This document shows, in pieces, positions 8,293 through 18,046 of a DNA stretch of 64,000 bases; the first letter of the stretch is position 1; each line of letters opens with the position of its first letter. The position numbers and the translations under genes were made by a program. The notes under the pieces were generated by a model. That model was given only the letters and a program-made list of their open reading frames with translations, was not told the origin of the DNA and did not search any database. This DNA comes from Gammaproteobacteria bacterium (GTDB lineage Bacteria > Pseudomonadota > Gammaproteobacteria > Steroidobacterales > GCA-2729495): NCBI GenBank assembly GCA_014337915.1, contig QUBU01000004.1:62001-126000 (forward strand). Reading direction: 5' to 3'.

Positions 8293-8532
8293 ACAACTGT
8301 TCAAAGCCGCTCCAATAGCCGTTCCCTGGAAGCTGAGCTGGCCAGGCTCGCTAGCCAGACTGCCCCAACGCCGCCCACCTCTCACGCTACGGTCACCGCA
8401 TCCTCGGACAATGCATCGAAGGTTCGCCTGTTCAGGCGACTGTTTGCCGCACCCCGAGATATTGTCCCCGTACGTTCGGAGATTTCGCGAACGGGCCGGT
8501 CCGGTTCACCTGCACGGAAGTGTCCCTGCTGA
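8293..8532 (+). pseudogene. relic of a TOTE-type primase/helicase protein (N-terminal part)
   Basis: In one continuous frame after the PIN toxin the DNA reads SLEAELARLAS, a low-complexity linker, then SKVRLFRRLFAAPRDIVPVR, then SEISRTGRSGSPARKC before a TGA at 8530. This closely follows the N-terminal region of the archaeo-eukaryotic-type primase proteins of TOTE conflict systems, in which a coiled coil is followed by a K..LFR.LF.GR.D.YP.RWE.R.TG.SGY.PAC pattern. Those proteins are several hundred residues longer. No ATG begins the piece, and after the stop there is no continuation before the tRNA gene. I read it as a 5' fragment of a lost defence or mobile gene. Recognition is by memory of the motif, not by search. 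Confidence 0.5.
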
Positions 8533-8591
8533 GGGACGCCGCGGACTCTCTGGGGCAATATTCGGTACCACTCTCGTGGTACAAGCCGCGG

Positions 8592-8640
8592 AAAAGACGA
8601 GGGGTTCGCCAGTCTCTGTACAGAGACCAAGCGAACCCCT
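8592..8640 (-). terminator. hairpin terminator downstream of tRNA-Ser
   Basis: AGGGGTTCGC at 8600-8609 pairs with GCGAACCCCT at 8631-8640, and GTCTCTG at 8612-8618 pairs with CAGAGAC at 8621-8627 inside it. On the minus strand the stem is followed by GTCTTTTC. It lies just after the 3' end of the tRNA gene, so it is a plausible transcription terminator for the csrA/tRNA end of the operon. Confidence 0.55.
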
Positions 8641-8647
8641 GACTACT

Positions 8648-8740
8648 TGGCGGAGAGGGAGGGATTCGAACCCTCGATACGCCTTTTGAGCGTATAACGG
8701 TTTAGCAAACCGCCGCCTTCGGCCACTCGGCCACCTCTCC
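8648..8740 (-). tRNA. tRNA-Ser (anticodon GCU)
   Basis: On the minus strand the RNA begins GGAGAGGTGGCCGAGTGG, the start typical of class II serine tRNAs. The anticodon loop is TTTGCTAA between matching GGT/ACC-type stem strands, giving anticodon GCU. A long variable arm (TATACGC / GCGTATA) follows. The T arm has GGTTCGAATCC, and the acceptor CCTCTCC is followed by G and an encoded CCA. All stems close. The position after csrA matches gammaproteobacteria. The segment upstream of its 3' end contains toxin-antitoxin genes and relics, as is common at tRNA integration sites. Confidence 0.95.
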
Positions 8741-8829
8741 GGATTCGGGTCGCGCCGGGCGGTGCCGGCGGCGCGGGCTGCACAGGATACCCGGATCGCG
8801 CGCCGGCGTCTCGGGCGATGTGCGGCCGT

Positions 8830-9042
8830 TCAGTCGGTGACCAGCGGGGGGCCGTGGTCGGCGCCGTTGCCGCGGGCCTGCTCCTGGCTGATGCGCTGGT
8901 AGATTTCTTCGCGGTGGACCGAAACCTCCCGCGGCGCCTTGACGCCGAGGCGCACCTGGTTGCCCTTGACGCCCAGGACGGTGACGTCCACGTCATTGCC
9001 AATGATGACCGTCTCACCCACACGCCTTGTCAGGATCAACAT
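8830..9042 (-). CDS. csrA: carbon storage regulator CsrA
   Basis: A 70-residue post-transcriptional regulator that binds GGA motifs in mRNA leaders and controls carbon flow, motility and biofilm. The start [18 protein letters not shown] and the segment [13 protein letters not shown] are the canonical CsrA/RsmA core, including the RNA-binding L4/R44-region residues. The tail after residue 55 is longer than the E. coli protein's by about nine residues and varies freely in the family. A GGGGAGGGAG ribosome site lies upstream of the ATG. It follows alaS by about 160 nt, as in E. coli and pseudomonads, and precedes the tRNA-Ser gene. Confidence 0.96.
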   Translation of the reverse strand: MLILTRRVGETVIIGNDVDVTVLGVKGNQVRLGVKAPREVSVHREEIYQRISQEQARGNGADHGPPLVTD

Positions 9043-9201
9043 GGACTCCCTCCCCTCGTGTGTTCTTCTTCTGGTCGGGGCAGGCAGGGCGGCGGTTTTC
9101 AGGCGCTGTTCCTGCCCGGTGGCCCCGGCGTTGCGCCGCTCGCTCCTCCTGAGCCGGGCGGGTGCAACGCAGCGATCATAACCGAACTGTCAAATGGCCG
9201 G

Positions 9202-11817
9202 TCAACCTCCCAGCCGGCTAGCCAGCCAGCCGCCGACGCTGGCCAGCGCGGCGTCGAGGCCGGCGACGTCGCTGCCCCCGGCCTGGGCGAAATCCGCACG
9301 CCCGCCGCCCTTGCCGCCGACCATCCCGGCGACGGCGTTGACCAGTTCGCCGGCCTTGATGCGGTCCATGAGGTCGCGGGTGACGCCCACGGCGAGGGAC
9401 AGGCGCTGGCCTTCGGCGTCGGCCGCGCCCAGCACCACCACGCCCGAGCCGAGCTTGTCCTTCATGCGGTCGACGACCTCGCGCAGGATCTTCGGGTCGG
9501 TGCCGTCGTCGAGGCGCTGGGCGAGGAGCCGGATGCCGGCGACGCTGACGGCCTGGGCGGCGAGGTCGCCGCCGCCAGCACCGCCGCCGGCGAGCTTCGC
9601 CTTGAGCTGCTGCAGTTCCTTCTCCAGGGCGCGGTTGCGGTCGAGGAGCTGGCGCAGCTTCGGCTCCAGGTCGGCGCGGTTGCCCTTCACGAGGTCCGCG
9701 AGCCGTGCCAGCGTGACTTCTTCCTCGGCGACGCGGGCCAGGGCCGGCTCGCCGGTGACGGCCTCGATGCGGCGGATGCCGGCGGCAATGCCGGACTCCG
9801 CGGTGATCTTGAACAGGCCGATGTCACCGGTGCGCCGGACGTGGGTACCGCCGCAGAGCTCGGTGGAGAAGTCCCCGAAGCGCAGCACCCGCACACGGTC
9901 GCCGTATTTCTCGCCGAACAGGGCCATGGCGCCGCTGGCCACGGCCTCGTCGTAGGCCATCACGCGCGTCTCGCCCTCGAGATTGGCGCGGATCTCCGCG
10001 TTGACCAGGTTCTCGATCTCGCGCAGCTGCGCGGGCGCGATGGCTTCGTAATGCGAGAAGTCGAAGCGCGCGCGGTCCGGCGCCACCAGCGAACCCTTCT
10101 GGCTGACGTGGCTGCCGAGCACGCGCCGCAGGGCCGCGTGCAGCAGGTGCGTGGCGGAATGGTTGAGGCGCGTGGCGTTGCGGGCCGCGGCGTCCACTTC
10201 GGCCGTGACGCTGGCACCGCTGGCGATGCTGCCCTCCTCCACGCTGCCGATGTGCACATGGGCGTCGCCGTTCTTCTGCGTGTCCTCGACGCGGAAACGG
10301 AAGCCGGGTGCGGTGATCAGGCCGCGGTCGCCCACCTGGCCACCGCTTTCGGCGTAGAAAGGCGTGCGGTCCAGCACCAGCGCACCGGACTCGCCCGCGG
10401 CAAGCGCAGCCGCCTTGCCATCGTTGCGCAGCACAGCGGTCACGCGGCCCTGGTCGCACAGGCTGTCGTAGCCGGTGAAGACGCTTTTCTCCGTGAGGCG
10501 CAGGCTGCCCGCGGCGCCCATCTCGAACTTGCTAGCGGCGCGGGCACGCTCGCGCTGCTGCTCCATCGCCTGCTCGAAGCCAGCGCGGTCCACGGCGATG
10601 CCGCGGGCGCGGGCCACGTCGGCGGTGAGGTCCACGGGGAAGCCGTAGGTGTCGTAGAGCTTGAACACCACGTCGCCCGGCAGCTGGCCGCCCTTCAGGC
10701 TGGCGAGCGCGTCCTCGAGGATGCGCATGCCCTGGGAGAGCGTCTCGGCGAAACGCTCTTCCTCGGTCTTCAGCACCCGCTCGACATGGCCGGCGGCAGC
10801 CGTGAGCTCCGGGAACGCCTTGCCCATCTCCCGCTGCAGCGGCTGCACCAGCCGGTGGAAGAACGGCTCCTGCACGCCGAGCTCGTAACCATGGCGCAGT
10901 GCGCGGCGGATGATGCGGCGGAGCACGTAGCCGCGGCCTTCGTTGCCGGGCAGCACGCCGTCGGTGATGAGGAAACCCGCCGCGCGGATGTGGTCGGCGA
11001 TGACGCGCAGCGAGGGCGAGGCCGGGTCCCTCGCGCCGGTGATGTCGATGGCGGCGCGGATGAGGTTGCGGAACAGGTCGATGTCGTAGTTGCTGTGCAC
11101 CCCCTGCATGACGGCAGCGATGCGCTCCAGGCCCATGCCGGTGTCCACCGAGGGCTTCGGCAGCGGCGTCAGCCGGCCGTCGGCGGAACGGTCGAACTGC
11201 ATGAACACCAGGTTCCAGATCTCGACGTAGCGGTCGCCGTCCTCGTCGGGCGAGCCCGGCGGGCCGCCGGGAATGGACGGGCCATGGTCATAGAAGATCT
11301 CGCTGCAGGGACCGCAGGGGCCGGTGTCGCCCATGGCCCAGAAGTTGCTCTTCTCGTCGCAGCGGGTCAGCCGCTGCGGGTCTACGCCGATATGCTTCAC
11401 CCAGAGTTCGGCAGCCTCGTCGTCCTCGCGGAACACCGTGACCCAGAGCTTCTCCTTCGGGATCTTCAGCTCGCCGGTGATGAACTCCCAGGCGAACTCG
11501 ATGGCCTCGCGCTTGAAGTAGTCGCCGAAGCTGAAGTTGCCGAGCATCTCGAAGAAGGTGTGGTGGCGGGCGGTGTAGCCGACGTTCTCGAGGTCATTGT
11601 GCTTGCCGCCGGCGCGCACGCAGCGCTGGGAGCTGGCGGCGCGCTTGTAGTCGCGCGGGTCCTTGCCGAGGAACACGTCCTTGAACTGCACCATGCCGGC
11701 GTTGGTGAAGAGCAGCGTCGGGTCGTTGCCGGGGACGAGCGGCGAGCTCGCGACGACGCGGTGGCCCTTCGCAGCGAAGTAGTCGAGGAACGCTTTGCGG
11801 ATCTGTTCGGTTTTCAC
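9202..11817 (-). CDS. alaS: alanyl-tRNA synthetase
   Basis: Charges tRNA-Ala with alanine in the cytoplasm. The 871 residues match the usual length of about 875. Order: class II catalytic domain ([13 protein letters not shown], then [15 protein letters not shown]), tRNA-recognition helices, editing domain with HSATH and CGGTH metal-binding motifs near residues 560-665, and the C-terminal oligomerisation and DHHA1 domain with a glycine-rich linker ([12 protein letters not shown]). The longer open frame reaches back to 12000 but those residues are unrelated low-complexity sequence overlapping recX, so I take the GTG at 11817 that directly precedes [10 protein letters not shown]. It sits 25 nt after recX in the recA-recX-alaS-csrA order. 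Confidence 0.96.
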   Translation of the reverse strand: MKTEQIRKAFLDYFAAKGHRVVASSPLVPGNDPTLLFTNAGMVQFKDVFLGKDPRDYKRAASSQRCVRAGGKHNDLENVGYTARHHTFFEMLGNFSFGDYFKREAIEFAWEFITGELKIPKEKLWVTVFREDDEAAELWVKHIGVDPQRLTRCDEKSNFWAMGDTGPCGPCSEIFYDHGPSIPGGPPGSPDEDGDRYVEIWNLVFMQFDRSADGRLTPLPKPSVDTGMGLERIAAVMQGVHSNYDIDLFRNLIRAAIDITGARDPASPSLRVIADHIRAAGFLITDGVLPGNEGRGYVLRRIIRRALRHGYELGVQEPFFHRLVQPLQREMGKAFPELTAAAGHVERVLKTEEERFAETLSQGMRILEDALASLKGGQLPGDVVFKLYDTYGFPVDLTADVARARGIAVDRAGFEQAMEQQRERARAASKFEMGAAGSLRLTEKSVFTGYDSLCDQGRVTAVLRNDGKAAALAAGESGALVLDRTPFYAESGGQVGDRGLITAPGFRFRVEDTQKNGDAHVHIGSVEEGSIASGASVTAEVDAAARNATRLNHSATHLLHAALRRVLGSHVSQKGSLVAPDRARFDFSHYEAIAPAQLREIENLVNAEIRANLEGETRVMAYDEAVASGAMALFGEKYGDRVRVLRFGDFSTELCGGTHVRRTGDIGLFKITAESGIAAGIRRIEAVTGEPALARVAEEEVTLARLADLVKGNRADLEPKLRQLLDRNRALEKELQQLKAKLAGGGAGGGDLAAQAVSVAGIRLLAQRLDDGTDPKILREVVDRMKDKLGSGVVVLGAADAEGQRLSLAVGVTRDLMDRIKAGELVNAVAGMVGGKGGGRADFAQAGGSDVAGLDAALASVGGWLASRLGG

Positions 11818-11842
11818 GGTGCTCTTGCTCTCAACGGGGCTT

Positions 11843-12256
11843 CTATTCCTCGTTGCTTCCGAAGCAGGCGCGGATCTGGTCCGGGGTGAAGCCGCGGTAC
11901 TCGAGGAAGCGCGACTGGCGGGCCCGGTCGCGGAAGTCCGCCGGGGGCTGCGGGCCGAAGCGGCTGGCCCGGACTTCCCGGGCGAGGGCGCGCCAGTCAT
12001 GGGCGTCTGCCAGGGCCCGGCTGGCGGTGTCGGCGCCGATGCCGCGCTGGAGAAGCTCGGCGCGGATTCTAATGGGTCCCTGCCCCTTGCGGATACGGGC
12101 GGCGATGAAGGCCTCGAGGAACCGCTCGTCGCTCACCAGGCCCTCGCGGGCCAGGGCAGTCAGCGCCGCCTCGATGTCCTCCGGCGGGAACTCCCGGTCA
12201 GCCAGCTTGAGCCGCAGCTCGGCCAGCGAATGCTCGCGCCGGGCCAGCAGGTCCAT
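11843..12256 (-). CDS. recX: RecA regulatory protein RecX
   Basis: A small helical protein that binds RecA filaments and limits recombinase activity. Three RecX repeats are visible: [16 protein letters not shown], then [17 protein letters not shown] with [15 protein letters not shown], then a final repeat near [13 protein letters not shown]. From the ATG at 12256 it is 137 residues, slightly short: family members begin one helix earlier. The frame stays open upstream through SARAAA and into a hairpin repeat at 12281-12374, so translation may instead begin at TTG 12313 inside that element. The stop is 25 nt before alaS. The recA-recX pairing supports the call. Confidence 0.88.
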   Translation of the reverse strand: MDLLARREHSLAELRLKLADREFPPEDIEAALTALAREGLVSDERFLEAFIAARIRKGQGPIRIRAELLQRGIGADTASRALADAHDWRALAREVRASRFGPQPPADFRDRARQSRFLEYRGFTPDQIRACFGSNEE

Positions 12257-12280
12257 GGCCGCTGCCCGCGCCGACCGTTT

Positions 12281-12374
12281 CGGTGCCGGTGTTGACTTAT
12301 TGACTATTCCCAACGGCTGGCACTCCAGCCGGACCCACGCCGGCCGAATAGTCAATAAGTGAACACCGGCACCG
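12281..12374. repeat. hairpin element A between recA and recX
   Basis: A 29-bp arm at 12281-12309 is matched, with one mismatch, by its reverse complement at 12346-12374. The loop of 36 bp has its own short GC stem. The outer 12 bases, GGTGCCGGTGTT, are the same as the termini of the elements at 40.7 and 43.3 kb. It sits immediately after the recA stop and runs into the apparent N-terminal coding region of recX. No T-run follows, so it is not a typical terminator. Confidence 0.75.
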
Positions 12375-12387
12375 CGGCTTGCAGGCG

Positions 12388-13452
12388 TCAGGCTTCGCTG
12401 ACGGCGGCTTCGGGCTCGGTTTCGCTGTCGCGGGCGGCGGCGCCTTCGCGGGGCTCGGCGGGCTTCGGCATGGCCAGCGACCGGACCTTGGCCTCGATCT
12501 CGCGGGCGATCTCCGGGTGCTGGAGCAGGTACTCGCGGGCATTTTCCTTGCCCTGCCCGATGCGCTCGCGGCCGTAGTTGAACCAGGCGCCGGACTTGGC
12601 CACCAGGCCATGCTTGACGCCGAGTTCGATGAGCTCGCCCTCGCGGGAAATGCCGTGGTTGTAGAGGATCTCGAACTCCGCCATCTTGAAGGGCGGCGCG
12701 ACCTTGTTCTTCACTACCTTGACCCGGGTCTCGGCGCCGATGACTTCCTCGCCCTTCTTGATGGAGCCGATGCGGCGGATATCCAGGCGCACGGAGGCGT
12801 AGAACTTCAGAGCGTTGCCGCCGGTGGTGGTCTCCGGGTTGCCGAACATGACGCCGATCTTCATGCGGATCTGGTTGATGAAGATGACGATGGTGTTGGA
12901 GCGCTTGATGTTGCCGGTGAGCTTGCGCAGCGCCTGCGACATCAGCCGCGCCTGCAGGCCGACATGGGAGTCGCCCATCTCGCCCTCGATCTCGGCCTTC
13001 GGCGTCAGCGCAGCGACCGAGTCGACGACGACGATGTCCACCGCACCCGAGCGCACCAGCAGGTCGGTGATCTCCAGGGCCTGCTCGCCGGTGTCGGGCT
13101 GCGACACCAGCAGGTCGTTGACGTTGACCCCCAGTTTCTCGGCATAGACCGGGTCGAGCGCATGCTCGGCATCGACGAAGGCCGCGGTACCGCCGCGCTT
13201 CTGGCACTCGGCGATGACCTGCAGCGTCAGCGTGGTCTTGCCCGAGGATTCCGGCCCGAAGATCTCCACCACGCGGCCACGCGGCAGGCCGCCAATGCCG
13301 AGCGCGATGTCCAGCCCGAGGGAGCCGGTGGGGATCGCCTCGATGTCGCGGTTCGCACCGCCGTCGCCGAGGCGCATGACCGAGCCCTTGCCGAATTGCC
13401 GTTCGATCTGCCCGAGGGCGGCCGCGAGGGCCTTCTTGCGATTGTCATCCAT
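12388..13452 (-). CDS. recA: recombinase RecA
   Basis: DNA strand-exchange protein for recombination and co-protease for the SOS response. The 354 residues are the normal length. Visible signatures are the N-terminal [20 protein letters not shown], the Walker [10 protein letters not shown] near residue 66, the [17 protein letters not shown] loop region, and the [20 protein letters not shown] stretch including loop 2. The acidic C-terminus is present. The ATG at 13452 precedes MDDNRKK and has GGAA upstream; the longer upstream frame has no homology. No CTGT-N8-ACAG LexA box is visible in the 210 nt upstream, although an inverted CTGTGGAAT/ATTCCTCACAG pair with a longer spacer lies at about 13484-13514. 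Confidence 0.98.
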   Translation of the reverse strand: MDDNRKKALAAALGQIERQFGKGSVMRLGDGGANRDIEAIPTGSLGLDIALGIGGLPRGRVVEIFGPESSGKTTLTLQVIAECQKRGGTAAFVDAEHALDPVYAEKLGVNVNDLLVSQPDTGEQALEITDLLVRSGAVDIVVVDSVAALTPKAEIEGEMGDSHVGLQARLMSQALRKLTGNIKRSNTIVIFINQIRMKIGVMFGNPETTTGGNALKFYASVRLDIRRIGSIKKGEEVIGAETRVKVVKNKVAPPFKMAEFEILYNHGISREGELIELGVKHGLVAKSGAWFNYGRERIGQGKENAREYLLQHPEIAREIEAKVRSLAMPKPAEPREGAAARDSETEPEAAVSEA

Positions 13453-13662
13453 AGGATTTCCGTGGCGACCGCGGGTCGCTGCCTGCTGTGAGGAATGAAA
13501 AGGATTATTCCACAGATGTGGCTCAGCCGGTGACCCAGCAAATGCCGGCGATTCACCCGGAATCGGCAAATCGCTCCAGGCAACCGGCCGCGGCGGCGCA
13601 AGATCGGGTGGATTCCGCAGCTTACGCGCGAGTGTTACATGCGGATGGAAGGGCCACCCCGG

Positions 13663-14163
13663 TCACGGCGCCGTCAGCTGCGCGAGCACGCCCTCCAGCG
13701 CGGCGACCACGCTCTGGCGGCGCACGGCATCACGGTCGCCGCTGAAGCGGCGCTGCTGGCTGACGAGCTGCACCCCCGGCCCCGCCCAGGCCAGGCACAC
13801 GGTGCCCACCGGCTTGTCGGCGCTGCCGCCATCCGGTCCGGCGATGCCGGACACGGCCACCGCGATCTCCGCGGCGCTGGCGAGCCGCGCGCCGGTCGCC
13901 ATCTGCTCGGCCACATCGGTGCTCACCGCACCCTGGGCCGCGAGCGTGTCGGCGCTGACGCCGAGCAGGGCCTGCTTGGCCTCGTTGCTGTAGGTGACGA
14001 AGCCGTAGCCGAACCAGGCCGAGCTGCCGGGCTGGTCGGTCAGCAGCTTGGCGATCCAGCCGCCGGTGCAGGATTCAGCCACCGCGAGGCGCGCGCTCTT
14101 CGCGGCGAGCGCCGCAGCGATGCGCCGCACGAGGTCGGCGGACCGGGCGTCGAAGTCGGTCAT
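13663..14163 (-). CDS. pncC: nicotinamide-nucleotide amidohydrolase (CinA C-terminal family)
   Basis: Deamidates nicotinamide mononucleotide to nicotinate mononucleotide, recycling a by-product of NAD-dependent DNA ligase. The 166 residues form the stand-alone CinA C-terminal domain, with AVAESCTGGWIAKLLTD, YGFVTYSN, GAVS and SGIAGPDGG motifs all conserved. An ATG start at 14163 follows GGGGAC. Location immediately before recA matches E. coli (ygaD/pncC-recA) and many gammaproteobacteria. It lies 35 nt after the glycosyltransferase stop on the same strand. Confidence 0.93.
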   Translation of the reverse strand: MTDFDARSADLVRRIAAALAAKSARLAVAESCTGGWIAKLLTDQPGSSAWFGYGFVTYSNEAKQALLGVSADTLAAQGAVSTDVAEQMATGARLASAAEIAVAVSGIAGPDGGSADKPVGTVCLAWAGPGVQLVSQQRRFSGDRDAVRRQSVVAALEGVLAQLTAP

Positions 14164-14198
14164 GGGCGGGTCCCCTGCCTTGCTGCCGGCATGATCCG

Positions 14199-15290
14199 TC
14201 AGCGGGAGCGAGTCTCGGCCAGATCGCGGTACAAGGTCAAATAGGCATCCACCATGTCGGCCACGCGGAACTCCCGGGCCACCCAGTCCCAGGCCGCGGC
14301 ACCGAGCGCCTTGCGCCGGGCCTCGTTCTGCAGCAGCTCGGTGAGCGCGATGGCAAAGGCCGCCGCGTCGCCGGCGCGTACCAGGTAACCCGTGCGCCCG
14401 TCGGCGACGATCTCGGGCACACCGCCGGCGCGGAAGGCCACCACCGGCACGCCGGCGGCCTCGGCTTCCAGCACCGCCAGTCCGAGGCCCTCCGCGCTCG
14501 CAGCATGGGCCAGCACATCCAGCCGCCCGATGAAGGACGCAAGGTCGGGCCGAAAACCGGCAAACAGGACGGAAGCCTCCAGGCCAAGCGTCCGTACCCG
14601 CCGGCGCAGCGACGCCTCCAGCGGCCCCTGGCCGAACAGCAGCAGCCGTGCCTGCGGACAGGCCGGCGCCACCGCGCGCCAGGCCTGCAGCAGTTCGGCG
14701 TGGCCCTTGCGGGCAATGAGCTGGGAAACGCAGCCGACCAGCTGGCAGCGTGGATCAAGCGCGAATTCCCGGGCCAGCCGCTCGCGCGACCAGGCGGGAT
14801 CCTGCAGCGCCGGCTCCACCGCGCTGCGCACCAGGGCCAGCTGCGGCGGGCGCAGGCCCACGGACTCCAGCTGCCGGCGGATTGCCGTGGAGATCGCCAC
14901 CACGCGCCCGTAGGGCCGGTACTTCAGCCGCGACAGCAGCCCCTCGCTGCGGTCCACGCGGCGCGTCAGCAGCGCCGGGATGCCGGCACGCCGCGCCGCG
15001 AGCCCGCCGAACCAGTCCGCGCCGCGGCGGCTGTGCACGTGGACCAGGTCCGGCTGCAGTTCACGCAGCAGCGTGGCGAAGCGGCCGATGAAGCCGAGGT
15101 CGTGGTCGCCGCGCATCGGCAGTTCCCGCAAGGCCAGGCCCAGGCGGCGCGCCTCGCCGGCGAGCTGCCCGCCGGCGGTGCAGGCCAGCGTGCCCTCCAC
15201 GCTCCGTGCCTTGAGGCCGCGCATGAGAATGAGGGCCTGGCGGGCACCGCCATAGGGATGGCGGCCGGTTTCCAGGTGCACGACGTGCAT
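14199..15290 (-). CDS. glycosyltransferase family 4 protein
   Basis: A 363-residue GT-B fold glycosyltransferase. The N-terminal half opens with MHVVHLETGRHPYGGARQ, the acceptor-side glycine loop, and has the HVHSRRGADW segment. The C-terminal half has LVGCVSQLIARKGH, the LLFGQGPLEASL strand-helix and EGLGLAVLEAEAAGVPVVA with the conserved E-x7-E donor site. Such enzymes add sugars to lipopolysaccharide, capsule or glycolipids; acceptor and donor are not readable here and no other polysaccharide genes are nearby. It is divergent from mutS (87 nt between starts) and lies upstream of pncC on the same strand. Confidence 0.88.
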   Translation of the reverse strand: MHVVHLETGRHPYGGARQALILMRGLKARSVEGTLACTAGGQLAGEARRLGLALRELPMRGDHDLGFIGRFATLLRELQPDLVHVHSRRGADWFGGLAARRAGIPALLTRRVDRSEGLLSRLKYRPYGRVVAISTAIRRQLESVGLRPPQLALVRSAVEPALQDPAWSRERLAREFALDPRCQLVGCVSQLIARKGHAELLQAWRAVAPACPQARLLLFGQGPLEASLRRRVRTLGLEASVLFAGFRPDLASFIGRLDVLAHAASAEGLGLAVLEAEAAGVPVVAFRAGGVPEIVADGRTGYLVRAGDAAAFAIALTELLQNEARRKALGAAAWDWVAREFRVADMVDAYLTLYRDLAETRSR

Positions 15291-15377
15291 CGGCGCACTC
15301 TGCCGCCGCTGCCCGGTGGGGTCAATGCGCCGCGGGGCTTGCGCGCGCTGCGCAAATAGCCTCCCATAGCGTCCCCT

Positions 15378-17954
15378 ATGACCAGCCCCGATCCGAGTCC
15401 CGCCGGCGACAGCGCCATGTCAACGCACACGCCGGTGATGCAGCAGTACCTGCGCATCAAGGCGGAGTTCCCGGACATGCTGCTGTTCTACCGCATGGGG
15501 GATTTCTACGAGCTGTTCTACGAGGACGCGCGCCGCGCCGCGCGCCTGCTCGACATCACGCTGACCGCGCGCGGCCAGTCCGCGGGCGCGACGATCCCCA
15601 TGGCCGGTGTTCCCTATCATGCGGCGGAAGGCTATCTCGCGCGCCTGGTGCGCCAGGGCGAGTCGGTGGCCATCTGCGAGCAGATCGGCGATCCGCGCAC
15701 GGCCAAGGGTCCGGTGGAGCGCCGCGTGGTGCGCGTGGTGACACCCGGCACGCTCACCGACGAGGCGCTGCTGGAAGCGCGCCGCGAGAACCTCATCGCC
15801 GCGGTCTGCCGTGGCGGGGGCGCCATTGGCCTGGCCTGGCTGGAGCTGTCCGCCGGACGCTTCTGTGTCGCCGAATTCGCCGGCGAGGACGATCTCGCCA
15901 ACGAACTCGAGCGCCTGCGGCCCGCCGAGCTGCTGGTGGAGGAAGGCGCCGCGGGCGCTGCCACTCAGGCCGGCATGCAGAGCGTGAAGCAGCGGCCGCC
16001 CTGGCATTTCGAGGTGGATGCCGCGCGGCGCACGCTCTGCGCGCAGTTCGGCACCCGCGACCTCGCCGGCTTCGGCTGCGAGGACCTGATGCAGGCGGTG
16101 CGTGCCGCCGGCTGCCTGCTCCAGTACGTCAAGGACACGCAGCGCACGGCCCTGCCGCATGTCGAGCGCATCAGCACCGAACAGCTCGACGATGCGCTGC
16201 TGATGGATGCCGCCACCCGGCGCAACCTCGAACTCGACAGCAGCCTCGCCGGGCGCAGCAGCGCCACGCTCGCCGGCGTGCTCGACCACTGCGTCACCGC
16301 CATGGGCAGCCGCCTGCTGCGGCGCTGGCTGCAGCGCCCGCTGCGCGACCAGGCGCTGCTCAACCGGCGCTACCAGGCGCTCGAGGCCCTGCAGGCGCAG
16401 CCGCCCACGGCCATCGGCGAATCCCTGCAGGCCATCGGCGACCTCGAGCGTATCCTGGCGCGGGTGGCCATGCGTTCCGCCCGGCCGCGTGACCTGGCGC
16501 AGCTGCGCCTGGCCCTGCAGCTGCTGCCCGGGATCCGCACCGGCCTCGCCGCCTACGACTCGCCGCTGCTGGCGACGCTGGCCGGCCGCCTCGCCGAGCA
16601 GGTCGCCGAGCGCTCGCTGCTGGAACGCGCGCTGGTCGCCGAGCCGCCGATGCTGGTCCGCGACGGCGGCGTGATCGCCGCCGGCTTCGATCCCCAGCTC
16701 GACGAGCTGCGCGACATCGCGGAGAACGCCGACCGCTACCTCGTGGGCCTCGAGCAGCGCGAGCGCGAGCGCACCGGCCTGCCCTCGCTCAAGGTCGGCT
16801 ACAACCGCGTGCACGGCTTCTACATCGAGCTGTCGCGCGCGCAGGCCGCCAGCGCGCCGCCCGAGTACATCCGCCGGCAGACGCTCAAGGGCGCCGAGCG
16901 CTACATCACCCCCGAGCTGCAGGACTTCGAGGGCAAGGTGCTCTCGGCGCGCGAGCGGGCGCTGGCCCGCGAGAAGGAACTCTACGAGCAGCTGCTCGAC
17001 CAGCTGCTCGCGGTGCTGGCGCCGCTGCAGGCCATGGCCGGCGCACTGGCCGAGGCCGATGTGCTCGTCAACCTGGCCAACCGCGCCAGGGAACTCGGTT
17101 ACTGCCGCCCCGAGCTGACCACGGAGCCGGTGTTCAGCGTGCGCGCCGGGCGCCACCCGGTCGTCGAGCAGGTGCTCGACGGCCCGTTCATCGCCAACGA
17201 CCTGGTGCTCGATGCCGGGCGGCGCCTGCTGGTCATCACCGGGCCGAACATGGGCGGCAAGTCCACGTACATGCGCCAGGCCGCGCTGATCGCCATCCTC
17301 GCGCACATCGGCAGCTTCGTGCCGGCGGCGGCCGCGCGCATCGGCCCGCTGGACCGCATCTTCACCCGCATCGGCGCCGCCGACGACCTCGCCGGCGGCC
17401 GCTCGACCTTCATGGTGGAGATGACCGAGACCGCCAACATCCTCAACAATGCCACCGCCCAGAGCCTGGTGCTGATGGACGAGGTGGGCCGCGGCACCAG
17501 CACCTTCGATGGCCTCTCGCTGGCCTGGGCGGCAGCGCACTACATCGGCGAGCGCATCGGCTCGTTCACGCTGTTCGCCACCCACTATTTCGAGCTGACC
17601 GCACTCGCCGGCGAACTGCCCGGCTGCGCCAACCTGCACCTCGACGCCACCAGCCACGGCGAGCGGCTGATCTTCATGCACGCCGTCAAGGAAGGCCCGG
17701 CCAACCAGAGCTACGGCCTGCAGGTGGCGGCACTGGCCGGCGTGCCCGGCACCGTGATCAGCCGGGCGCGCAGCTATCTCGCCGAACTCGAGCGCCAGAC
17801 CCGCGAGCACCGCCAGCCGCGGCCGCAGGCCGAGCTGGACCTGCGCCCGGTGCCGGTGGCCGAGCCGCTGCGCGAGGCGCTCGCGCAGCTGGACCCGGAC
17901 CGCATGTCGCCTCGAGAGGCGCTGGATGCGCTGTACCACCTGAAGAAGCTGTAG
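15378..17954 (+). CDS. mutS: DNA mismatch repair protein MutS
   Basis: Recognises mismatches and starts methyl-directed repair with MutL. The 858 residues match the usual length. The mismatch-reading FYE sits in [17 protein letters not shown], followed by connector, core and clamp domains, and the ATPase with Walker [15 protein letters not shown] near residue 624, DELGRGTS-type signature ([13 protein letters not shown]) and [11 protein letters not shown] beta-clamp/tetramerisation tail is present ([15 protein letters not shown]). Two ATGs are possible, 15378 and 15417; neither has a clear ribosome site, and the second gives the more usual N-terminus. Divergent from the glycosyltransferase. 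Confidence 0.97.
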   Translation: MTSPDPSPAGDSAMSTHTPVMQQYLRIKAEFPDMLLFYRMGDFYELFYEDARRAARLLDITLTARGQSAGATIPMAGVPYHAAEGYLARLVRQGESVAICEQIGDPRTAKGPVERRVVRVVTPGTLTDEALLEARRENLIAAVCRGGGAIGLAWLELSAGRFCVAEFAGEDDLANELERLRPAELLVEEGAAGAATQAGMQSVKQRPPWHFEVDAARRTLCAQFGTRDLAGFGCEDLMQAVRAAGCLLQYVKDTQRTALPHVERISTEQLDDALLMDAATRRNLELDSSLAGRSSATLAGVLDHCVTAMGSRLLRRWLQRPLRDQALLNRRYQALEALQAQPPTAIGESLQAIGDLERILARVAMRSARPRDLAQLRLALQLLPGIRTGLAAYDSPLLATLAGRLAEQVAERSLLERALVAEPPMLVRDGGVIAAGFDPQLDELRDIAENADRYLVGLEQRERERTGLPSLKVGYNRVHGFYIELSRAQAASAPPEYIRRQTLKGAERYITPELQDFEGKVLSARERALAREKELYEQLLDQLLAVLAPLQAMAGALAEADVLVNLANRARELGYCRPELTTEPVFSVRAGRHPVVEQVLDGPFIANDLVLDAGRRLLVITGPNMGGKSTYMRQAALIAILAHIGSFVPAAAARIGPLDRIFTRIGAADDLAGGRSTFMVEMTETANILNNATAQSLVLMDEVGRGTSTFDGLSLAWAAAHYIGERIGSFTLFATHYFELTALAGELPGCANLHLDATSHGERLIFMHAVKEGPANQSYGLQVAALAGVPGTVISRARSYLAELERQTREHRQPRPQAELDLRPVPVAEPLREALAQLDPDRMSPREALDALYHLKKL

Positions 17955-18046
17955 CGGCCGTGCAGGGGCCGGCACGTGCCGGCACCCGACCCACGCCCGA
18001 CTATGATCTAATCCCCGGGCGACACCCGGAGACTGGTCCCATCAGC

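Noticed and set aside
8411-8689. A short plus-strand frame running into the tRNA gene
   Set aside because: Its last residues (TTWRRGRDSNPRYAF) are a translation of the tRNA-Ser complement, a common annotation error.
8818-11889. A 1023-codon open frame on the plus strand across alaS
   Set aside because: It is antisense to alaS, whose motifs are all in place. It is rich in Ala, Gly, Glu and Arg without domains, as is usual in high-GC antisense frames.
13484-13514. A LexA box upstream of recA
   Set aside because: The inverted CTGTGGAAT/ATTCCTCACAG pair has too long a spacer for CTGT-N8-ACAG, and no other box was seen.
15420-17975. An 851-codon open frame antisense to mutS
   Set aside because: The plus-strand MutS is complete with all motifs. 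The antisense product is low complexity and resembles no protein.
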